DNA of 64,000 nucleotides from Mesorhizobium sp. WSM4313 (lineage in GTDB: Bacteria; Pseudomonadota; Alphaproteobacteria; Rhizobiales; Rhizobiaceae). The notes beneath the pieces are model-generated. The model was not told the origin of the DNA, made no database searches, and worked only from the letters and a program-made list of their open reading frames with translations. Below are positions 58,465 to 64,000 of this stretch, in pieces. How positions within the stretch are numbered: the first letter of the stretch is position 1; every line of letters starts with the position of its first letter. The stretch is taken from contig NZ_NSFT01000010.1 in the NCBI RefSeq assembly GCF_002294725.1, forward strand, positions 150,472-214,471. Direction: 5' to 3'. Made by a program: the position numbers and the translations under genes.

Positions 58465-59456
58465 TGGGCGGTCTGCGCACCGAGATCATTCGCGATCCAG
58501 GGGCGTTCGAGGACCTCGAGCCGTGCTGGTGGCAACTCTGGGGGCGGAGCATCTCGGCCACGCCGTTCCAGTCTCCTGCCTGGCTCATCCCCTGGTGGCG
58601 TACGTTCGCGCCGGGCGATCTCACGGCGATTGCCGTGTGGAGCGGAGACGAACTCGCCGGACTGGCGCCGCTCTATATCGAAAGGCATGGTTGCGGTCAG
58701 CGCCTGCTCCCCATCGGGATTTCGCTGAGCGACTATCTCGACATCTTGTGCGCGCCGGAACTGGAGGCCGAGACTGAGGCCGCCATAGCCGAAGCGGCGC
58801 TGTCGCTGGAATGGTCGCAGTGGATTCTGCCCGATCTCTCGGCCGATGCCATATCGCTGAGCCTTGAGCTGCCGAATGCCGAAGAGCGCCGATCGATGGC
58901 GCACGCGGCCTGTCCTGTGCTGTTGCTCGACGGCGATCGGACTCTGGCCCGCTCGGTTCCGGCGAGACGGAGGCGTCAGTTGCGCCGCGCCGAGAGAGCT
59001 GCCCGGCGAAGAGGAGCCGTCATTGTCAGCCGCGGCGAATCCGATCCGCAGACATTTCTCGACAGGCTCATCCGACTGCATGGCGCGCGCTGGACCGGCC
59101 ATGGCGGTGGCGTCCTGTCCGACACGGTTGTGGAATTTCATCGCCGGGCCCTGCCGCGGCTTGTCGATAACGGCATGGCGCGATGCTTGACGATCCAGAT
59201 CGACGATGCCGTCGTCGGCGCCTATTACGGTTTTCATTACCGCGACCGGGCCTATGCCTATCTTGGCGGTTTCGATCCGGCCTATGCCGACGAAAGCCCC
59301 GGCGCGATTCTGATCGGGCATGCCATCACCGGAGCCGCCAGCGAGGGCGCGCTGGAGTTCGATTTCCTGCGCGGCAGGGAAGGTTACAAATATGGCTGGG
59401 GCGCAAAGGACCGCTGGACGGCGCAGAAGGTCTGGACCAGGAGCGCCTCGCCGTGA
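58464..59456 (+). CDS. GNAT acetyltransferase, CelD/BcsL-like
   Basis: This 330-residue protein contains FQSPAWLIPWWRTF near residue 36 and DYLDILCAP, then a GNAT-like C-terminal domain (RHGARW-like LHGARWTGHG; YYGFHYRDRAYAYLGGFDPA; LEFDFLRGREGYKYGWG). This pattern matches the CelD/BcsL acetyltransferase family of polysaccharide loci. It likely acylates a sugar. It overlaps the next gene by 4 bases. Confidence 0.83.
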   Translation: MGGLRTEIIRDPGAFEDLEPCWWQLWGRSISATPFQSPAWLIPWWRTFAPGDLTAIAVWSGDELAGLAPLYIERHGCGQRLLPIGISLSDYLDILCAPELEAETEAAIAEAALSLEWSQWILPDLSADAISLSLELPNAEERRSMAHAACPVLLLDGDRTLARSVPARRRRQLRRAERAARRRGAVIVSRGESDPQTFLDRLIRLHGARWTGHGGGVLSDTVVEFHRRALPRLVDNGMARCLTIQIDDAVVGAYYGFHYRDRAYAYLGGFDPAYADESPGAILIGHAITGAASEGALEFDFLRGREGYKYGWGAKDRWTAQKVWTRSASP

Positions 59457-60367
59457 ACATCGCGAGCCAACCCGGCGCGATTGCCAGACGCCTGCTCGAG
59501 GATTGCATGACGGACGGCCTTTCCGTCGACAACGCGCTGGCCAGATTGGCCGTTTACACCGACAAGACGACCAGCGCGGTGCAACTGGCGGATATCGCGC
59601 TGGACATGCGTCCAAGCCATGCTCTCCGGCGATGCTGGCTGGAGGAGGTCGCCACGATGCTTCGTGGCAAGGAGGACGCCTTCGACAAGGTCCGCAGAGC
59701 GGCTGCCTGCGTGTCGCATGACCGGCCGGATAGCGAACCGACCGCCATGACCGTCAAACGGCTGGCCGGCAGCTTCGATCGGGCGGCCGCCATATCTCCC
59801 GCGGCCAGCGTCCAGTTGTCCTCGCTTGGCGACGAGCACAGGCTGTCGACCACCACCGCCGAGATTGTCGCATGGCTGCAACAGCAGGGCTTCGTTGGTG
59901 CCCACAAGCACATACTCGACATCGGCTGCGGCATCGGGCGTCTCGAATATGCGCTCGGCACCCACGCAGGATATGTCGTCGGCATCGATATCTCGTCGCG
60001 AATGATCGAAATCGCGCGCCGGCGATGCGCCGGCCTTGCCAATGTGGAATTTCACCTGACCTCAGGCCTTGATCTCGGTGATTTCGCCGATGCAAGCTTT
60101 GACGGCGTGCTGGCCCTGGACAGTTTTCCTTACCTGGTGCTCGCCGGGGTTGCCGAGCGGCATTTCATCGAGATCGCGCGCGTGCTGCGGCGGGGAGGAA
60201 TGGCAGCGATCCTCAACTATTCCTATCGGACATCACCGGGTATCGATTCCGGCGACATGAGCCGTCTTTCTCATGCATGCGGCATGGACCTCGTGGTCGA
60301 CGGCGAAATGCCGTTCGGCAGTTGGGACGGCATGGTCTTTCTTGTCCGTCGTGACGGCGGAACATAA
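59453..60367 (+). CDS. Class I SAM-dependent methyltransferase
   Basis: This 304-residue protein starts at a GTG inside the previous gene's end. It has a helical N-terminal 140 residues, then HILDIGCGIGRLEYALG (motif I), GIDISSRMIEIARRR (motif II), DGVLALDSFPYL (motif III/IV) and EIARVLRRGGMAAILNYS. The helical N-terminal part is unusual and may serve substrate binding. It ends operon 2. Confidence 0.83.
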   Translation: MNIASQPGAIARRLLEDCMTDGLSVDNALARLAVYTDKTTSAVQLADIALDMRPSHALRRCWLEEVATMLRGKEDAFDKVRRAAACVSHDRPDSEPTAMTVKRLAGSFDRAAAISPAASVQLSSLGDEHRLSTTTAEIVAWLQQQGFVGAHKHILDIGCGIGRLEYALGTHAGYVVGIDISSRMIEIARRRCAGLANVEFHLTSGLDLGDFADASFDGVLALDSFPYLVLAGVAERHFIEIARVLRRGGMAAILNYSYRTSPGIDSGDMSRLSHACGMDLVVDGEMPFGSWDGMVFLVRRDGGT

Positions 60368-60383
60368 CGCACCGGCGGCAGTT
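60359..60383 (+). promoter_or_regulatory. EcfG-type promoter for hydrophilic 72-aa protein
   Basis: GGAAC (60359-60363), 17 bases, GTT (60381-60383), overlapping the end of operon 2 and 42 bases before the ATG at 60426. Confidence 0.65.
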
Positions 60384-60425
60384 CGGTCACCGAACAGTTC
60401 CAGGCCAGCAGAACAGGAGAAGCAG

Positions 60426-60644
60426 ATGGCATCCGGCGGTAAGAAACAGATGGGCCGCGGCAGCCAGGGCAAGGGTTCCGGAACCGGAGCCAAGACGACG
60501 CTTGCAAAGGACATGGTCGGCGAGAACGACGTACTGTCCAACCGGGACAAGAAGCAGCACACCGAGCAACGAGGTCTGGACGGCAACCGGATCAAATCCG
60601 ATCAGTATCAGGATCACGCTGCGAACCGCCTTCCCAAGGATTGA
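60426..60644 (+). CDS. Hydrophilic stress-type protein (72 aa)
   Basis: The ATG at 60426 follows an AGGAGAAGCAG site. The protein is highly polar and glycine-rich at the start (GGKKQMGRGSQGKGSGTGAK), then charged (NRDKKQHTEQRGLDGNRIK). It has no hydrophobic core and is likely disordered, like hydrophilins. It has an exact EcfG-type promoter. Family unknown. Confidence 0.72.
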   Translation: MASGGKKQMGRGSQGKGSGTGAKTTLAKDMVGENDVLSNRDKKQHTEQRGLDGNRIKSDQYQDHAANRLPKD

Positions 60645-60724
60645 GCTGATGTTTCCAGATCACCTCTTGCCGCGAAATCCGGGGACAACGGACCGGAAAC
60701 CCTACAGCCTGCGGCAAGCGCCTT

Positions 60725-60745
60725 GCATAGGCCGGTCGGCTATGC
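60725..60745. terminator. Weak hairpin after hydrophilic protein gene
   Basis: GCATAG and CTATGC pair with a 9-base loop, about 80 bases after the gene end. No U-tract; weak evidence. Confidence 0.25.
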
Positions 60746-60788
60746 CTCTGTGAGATTTGAAGGGGCCTCTGTTTGTTAAGAGAATGCC

Positions 60789-60974
60789 ATGTCTCACAGG
60801 AGTCAGCGCGACCTTTGCGCCCAGGTAATCCAGAGCTTGGACCAGGAGATCGCATCGCTGCTGAACGCTATCGAGCGGGAGGAGGTCCCTGACCGGCTGA
60901 CAAGGCTTGCGCTCGAACTGCAGAACGCTCTGATCGAAAAGCGCAAAGGCGACATGACGGGTGAGCGCAGTTGA
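60789..60974 (+). CDS. NepR-like small protein (61 aa)
   Basis: The 61-residue protein has a helix (QRDLCAQVIQSLDQEIASLL), the linker EREEVPDRLTRLALELQNAL and a basic tail. The EEVPDRL...LA..L pattern is the core seen in NepR anti-sigma factors that hold EcfG. It is convergent with the EcfG-like gene at 61273, not upstream of it as is usual for nepR. Relatedness is inferred from the motif only. The 45-aa protein at 30149 may be a distant relative. Confidence 0.55.
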   Translation: MSHRSQRDLCAQVIQSLDQEIASLLNAIEREEVPDRLTRLALELQNALIEKRKGDMTGERS

Positions 60975-61049
60975 AGATGTCACCAGCAAGGATGCGGCAT
61001 TCCTCGGAGACGGGAAGGCATCGATATCGCCCGCTGTCGCGTGATCGGT

Positions 61050-61074
61050 GGAACCTTAACATAAACTAACCGTT
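61050..61074 (+). promoter_or_regulatory. EcfG-type promoter for 53-aa protein
   Basis: GGAAC (61050-61054), 16 bases, CGTT (61071-61074), the full consensus, 23 bases before the ATG at 61098. TTAACATA lies inside the spacer. Confidence 0.75.
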
Positions 61075-61097
61075 GTAGCCGCTTGGGGATCATCCCG

Positions 61098-61259
61098 ATG
61101 GCTGGCAGAACTCCGGAAGTGGACGAACTCGTTCGGCGGCTCGTCGCGCAGACGGGCATCACCGAAGCGCAAGCGCTCGAACTTGTTTCTCTGCTCGGCC
61201 TGAATTGGGCCTCGTTGATGAGAGAGGCCAAAGTCATGACAGCAGCCCAGCGCCGGTAG
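61098..61259 (+). CDS. DUF3606-like small protein (53 aa)
   Basis: The ATG at 61098 starts a 53-residue protein whose second half (GITEAQALELVSLLGLNWAS, then LMREAKVM) matches the helix-turn-helix of DUF3606 proteins, including the one at 23292 (MPEARELIRKHGNDRATL). The exact EcfG-type promoter supports expression. It ends 14 bases before the convergent sigma gene. Function unknown. Confidence 0.68.
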   Translation: MAGRTPEVDELVRRLVAQTGITEAQALELVSLLGLNWASLMREAKVMTAAQRR

Positions 61260-61272
61260 GATTTGGCCGGGC

Positions 61273-61854
61273 TTAGCGCCTTGCGCCCTCTGTATCCCAA
61301 TGATTATCCGAAAGTTGACGGCGTGGCTCGATCAGCGCTTGCGGCGAGCTTTCTCCGAGGAATTCCAGAACGCCGGCACGGGCGCGGTTGAGGCGGCTTT
61401 TGACGGTGCCAACGGCGCACCCGCATATTTCCGCGGTTTCTTCGTAGCTTACGCCCAGTACGCCGATCAGCATCAAGACCTCACGCTGATGGGACGGCAG
61501 CTTCTGGATAGCTTGATGCACTTCCCTGCTTTGCACGGACCAATCCTGGGACGGTTCCGAAATCGGCCGGCTGGAGGCGCAGTCGAGCAGCCCGGGGGCC
61601 TCCCTGGCCGCCGCTTTGACACGCGTGTAGTGCGTGTTGCGCATGATGGTGAAGAGCCAGGACTTCAGGCGCGTGCCGGGCTCGAATTTGTCCAGGTTGG
61701 AGAGCCCCTTGGTCAACGTTTCCTGCACAAGATCGTCGGCATCGTCGGGCACGCGACAGAAGGTCCGCGCAAAAGCCCGCAAGGCAGGAATGAGGTTGAC
61801 GATGGAGATCTCCTCGGTGCTGGGGTTCGGCAGATTATGCTCTCTGAATGACAA
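61273..61854 (-). CDS. EcfG-like extracytoplasmic-function sigma factor (general stress)
   Basis: This 193-residue protein has sigma region 2 at about residues 19-85 (IPALRAFARTFCRVPDDADD; LVQETLTKGLSNLDKFEPGT; WLFTIMRNTHY) and region 4 at about 113-165 (LPSHQREVLMLIGVLGVSYE; CGCAVGTVKSRLNRAR). DKFEPGT and CGCAVGTVKSR are typical of EcfG/ECF15, the alphaproteobacterial general stress sigma. The only in-frame start seen is TTG at 61854. An EcfG-like site (ATT variant) precedes it. It is the natural candidate for reading the window's many GGAAC-N17-GTT promoters. Confidence 0.82.
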   Translation of the reverse strand: MSFREHNLPNPSTEEISIVNLIPALRAFARTFCRVPDDADDLVQETLTKGLSNLDKFEPGTRLKSWLFTIMRNTHYTRVKAAAREAPGLLDCASSRPISEPSQDWSVQSREVHQAIQKLPSHQREVLMLIGVLGVSYEETAEICGCAVGTVKSRLNRARAGVLEFLGESSPQALIEPRRQLSDNHWDTEGARR

Positions 61855-61900
61855 TGTTCCGGCCCCAGCAAGTAGGAATTACGCAGTGCAGACTAGGGAG

Positions 61901-61925
61901 AATGTTTGAGAAATCGGAACGTTCC
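61901..61925 (-). promoter_or_regulatory. EcfG-like promoter variant (GGAAC-N17-ATT) for sigma gene
   Basis: Minus-strand GGAAC (61925-61921), 17 bases, ATT (61903-61901), 46 bases before the TTG start. Suggests autoregulation; the GGAACGTTCC at its head is itself palindromic. Confidence 0.45.
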
Positions 61926-61998
61926 TGTTTTCCATCGCTCGGCCAAACTTTTGGTGAGGTGGCGTGATCGAAGGGAGCGGCAACATTCAACGGGTCCC

Positions 61999-63912
61999 CT
62001 AGATCTTCGGTTCCTCGATATACCAAGGCATGGAAATGATCACGATGTCCGATCCGCCGAACTCGAGCAGTTTGGCGTGCAATCGGCGAGCGCGCTGCGT
62101 ATGCAGCATATATTGCCACCAATTGGGCGGCACGACCTCTGGGAGTAGCACGGCAATGGTGCGGCCGTCGAACTCGCCGCGCAGCGCCTTGATCTCCTTC
62201 AATAACGCCTCGTACATCAGCCGGTAGTCGGCGTTGAGGAGAAGCAGGCGTGGCGGGCGCAGGCCAGCCGCCCTCGCCGGCGCTTCCACATCCTGCGACC
62301 ACCTCCCGCGAATTGCGCGCTCTTCGTCGCTCTCTTCACCCGACAGCCGCGCCACATGGACGGCGATGACATCTTCGGACAGGTGAAAGGCAAAGCTGAG
62401 CGCCTTGTCCGCCATCCTGTTCCATTGCTGGGTCACGACAAGAACGACAGGGGGCTCGGTGCTGCTCAAATCGACTTTCCCGGGCTCGCGCAGACTTGCC
62501 TCGAGCTGGTCGTAATAGCGCCTCACCAGCCGCAGCAGGAGGATCACAACCGGGATGACGATCACCGTGATCCAGGCGCCTTCCCTGAATTTGGCGACGA
62601 CAATCACGATGAGCGCCAGCGCGGTGACTATGCCGCCGAACGCGTTGATCGCCAGATGCATCTGGTTGCCCGTCCGGCTCGTGTCCTTGCTTGTGCGAAG
62701 CGCCCTTACCCAGTGCATCACCATCCCGGTCTGCGACAGTGTGAACGTCAGAAAGGCGCCGATGGCGAAAAGCGGGATCAGACGGTCGGTGATGCCGCCG
62801 AACACGACCAGCAGCAGTCCCGTCGACGAGGCGAGGTAAAGGATGCCGATGGAGAAAACGAGCCGGCGGCCAACCATGGCGAAGGGCTTGGGAAGATACC
62901 CGTCTTCCGCCACCATGCGGCAAAGGCGCGGGAAATCGACGAAGCTTGTATTGGCCGAAAGCGCCAGAACGCAAAGCAGGCTACCGATGGCGACATAGTA
63001 GAAGACCCCGTCGCCAACGACGGCATGCGCAAGCTGCGACAGCACGCTCTGATAGCCGTCCTTCTCCTGATCCATCGCACCGATGCGGTAGCGTGCCGAC
63101 AGGAAGGCGATGCCGCCGAGCAGCAGTCCAAGGGTCAGACAGATCGCCGCCAGCGTGCGCCGGCCGTGCCTGACGGGCGGATCCTTGAATGCGGTCATGC
63201 CGTTGCTGACCGCCTCTACGCCGGTCATCGCCGTGCAGCCGCTGGCAAAGGCGTGCATCAAGAGAAGCAGGCTTGCCGTTTCGGATGGCTGCTGCAGGGG
63301 CGGCGGTGGAATTGCCGGCACCGGCTGACCGCCGGAGGCAAGCGTCTTCGAGACGCCGATCGCCAGGATTGCCAGGAAGCTCGCAACGAACAGATAGGTC
63401 GGCAAGGCAAACAAACGGCCGGCATCGAGCGTGCCGCGCAGGTTGACGACGGTTACCAAGAGCAGGATCCCCAGGCAGATCCAAAGCGTGTAGGCATGCA
63501 GCGAAGGCAGCGCCGACACCAGCGCGCCGACGCCGGCAGAGATGCCTACGGCGACATTGAGCACGTAGTCGACCATCAGCGCGGCGGCGGCGAGCAGGCT
63601 GGCATTGCGGCCAAGATTTTCGCGCGAGACGATATAAGCGCCGCCATTGCCGGGGTAAGCGGCGATGGTCTGGCGGTAGGAAAGATAAAGGACCGCAAGC
63701 AAACCGACTATGGCGCCCATGATCGGACCGATATAGCCGAGACCCGCTGCGCCGAGCGGAATCAGGATCGTAAGCGCCGCTTCCGGCCCATAGGCCGACG
63801 AACCCAGCCCATCGAGGCCCATTGCCGGCACGCCCTCGAACACGCCGATCTTGCGTTGCGACTGTTCCTGATTTGCCAGGCGGCGGCCGAGAATCCAGCC
63901 CATTATCGACAT
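61999..63912 (-). CDS. APC family permease, KimA-like
   Basis: This 637-residue protein has about twelve transmembrane segments in the first 470 residues (GLGSSAYGPEAALTILIPLG; AYPGNGGAYIVSRENLG; GVEAVSNGMTAFKDP). A soluble C-terminal domain of about 150 residues follows (PPVVLVVTQQWNRMADKALS; IAVLLPEVVPPNWWQYMLH). The layout matches the KimA/YdaO potassium importers, which fits osmotic stress. The substrate is inferred from family resemblance. An EcfG-like ATT site precedes it. Confidence 0.83.
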   Translation of the reverse strand: MSIMGWILGRRLANQEQSQRKIGVFEGVPAMGLDGLGSSAYGPEAALTILIPLGAAGLGYIGPIMGAIVGLLAVLYLSYRQTIAAYPGNGGAYIVSRENLGRNASLLAAAALMVDYVLNVAVGISAGVGALVSALPSLHAYTLWICLGILLLVTVVNLRGTLDAGRLFALPTYLFVASFLAILAIGVSKTLASGGQPVPAIPPPPLQQPSETASLLLLMHAFASGCTAMTGVEAVSNGMTAFKDPPVRHGRRTLAAICLTLGLLLGGIAFLSARYRIGAMDQEKDGYQSVLSQLAHAVVGDGVFYYVAIGSLLCVLALSANTSFVDFPRLCRMVAEDGYLPKPFAMVGRRLVFSIGILYLASSTGLLLVVFGGITDRLIPLFAIGAFLTFTLSQTGMVMHWVRALRTSKDTSRTGNQMHLAINAFGGIVTALALIVIVVAKFREGAWITVIVIPVVILLLRLVRRYYDQLEASLREPGKVDLSSTEPPVVLVVTQQWNRMADKALSFAFHLSEDVIAVHVARLSGEESDEERAIRGRWSQDVEAPARAAGLRPPRLLLLNADYRLMYEALLKEIKALRGEFDGRTIAVLLPEVVPPNWWQYMLHTQRARRLHAKLLEFGGSDIVIISMPWYIEEPKI

Positions 63913-63929
63913 GTCGTTGTCCCGAGAAA

Positions 63930-63955
63930 CTTCTCCCGAATAGCGCGGGGAGAAG
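63930..63955. repeat. Inverted repeat overlapping permease promoter
   Basis: CTTCTCCC (63930-63937) and GGGAGAAG (63948-63955) are perfect 8-bp arms around 10 bases. They overlap the EcfG-like spacer and could be a regulator site or leader hairpin. Confidence 0.4.
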
Positions 63956-63963
63956 AATGTTCC
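63939..63963 (-). promoter_or_regulatory. EcfG-like promoter variant (GGAAC-N17-ATT) for APC permease
   Basis: Minus-strand GGAAC (63963-63959), 17 bases, ATT (63941-63939), 27 bases before the permease start. Confidence 0.4.
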
Positions 63964-64000
63964 TCGACTGCGCCTTCCGATTCTGAGGGCGGGCGGGAAT

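Noticed and set aside
61055..61074. TTAA-N7-TAAC pattern resembling a CtrA site
   Set aside because: It lies inside an exact EcfG promoter spacer and matches the CtrA consensus only in part; one instance cannot be separated from chance.
1..64000. tRNA, rRNA, CRISPR, insertion sequences and phage genes
   Set aside because: No cloverleaf-like sequence, spacer-repeat array, transposase or integrase motif was seen while reading; absence was not tested computationally.

Overview
The window is high-GC DNA whose gene content and small-protein families (DUF982, DUF3606, DUF2934, an EcfG-type sigma factor, an HWE kinase) point to an alphaproteobacterium of the order Hyphomicrobiales, most likely Mesorhizobium or a close relative. 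That assignment is inference; no rRNA or tRNA gene was seen. The left third (about 1-20.4 kb) looks like ordinary accessory metabolism. It holds a broken-off methyltransferase, a LysR regulator, an XRE/SDR pair, and a catabolic block. The block comprises a branched-chain-type ABC importer (livFGMH plus binding protein) with an Asp/hydantoin racemase-like enzyme, two GntR regulators, an SDR, a PfpI-like protein, an iron alcohol dehydrogenase, a succinate-semialdehyde-dehydrogenase-like enzyme and an alpha/beta hydrolase. A perfect palindrome at 10335-10346 in front of the importer is a probable GntR operator. A LysR/SDR/reductase/SRPBCC group follows, the last member broken by a frameshift.

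From about 20.5 kb to the right edge the character changes sharply. Nearly every transcription unit is preceded by GGAAC, exactly 17 bases, then GTT, the promoter signature of the alphaproteobacterial general stress sigma factor EcfG. I found 24 exact sites by reading intergenic DNA, plus four GGAAC-N17-ATT variants and one with a longer spacer; none lies in front of a gene in the first 20 kb. These sites precede many tiny hydrophilic or membrane proteins, a DUF4142 protein, a pyruvate oxidase-like enzyme, an alpha/beta hydrolase and a metallophosphoesterase operon. The same region encodes possible regulators of that response: an EcfG-like sigma factor (61273-61854), small NepR-like proteins (60789-60974, and more doubtfully 30149-30286), a Crp-family/HWE-kinase operon, a single-domain receiver, and an unusual protein (36511-37113). 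In that last protein a receiver domain is followed by an EcfG-sigma-2-like domain, the reverse order of PhyR.

The 40.9-60.4 kb segment is a glycan-type biosynthesis locus. The left operon has two SDR epimerases, a B12-binding radical SAM enzyme, a GT4 glycosyltransferase, three CgeB-like glycosyltransferases and a UDP-glucuronate-decarboxylase-like SDR. The right operon has inositol-phosphate synthase, a histidine phosphatase, another CgeB-like transferase, a sugar nucleotidyltransferase, two methyltransferases, a glycoside-hydrolase-like protein, a GT4 transferase and a CelD-like acetyltransferase. Between them lie a small ORF and an antisense PRTase-like/kinase-like gene. I recall TIGRFAM models naming a 'rhizo-twelve' system for the radical SAM and one methyltransferase family; this could not be checked here. 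Each operon begins with an exact EcfG-type promoter, so the product is probably made under stress. The hydrolase-like protein appears circularly permuted. A KimA-like APC permease ends the window.

Several small genes in the window look frameshifted or degraded (19883-20385, 29564-29665, 33428-33599, 34150-34528, 36069-36292, 37869-38141). Either this region is decaying or the assembly carries indel errors.
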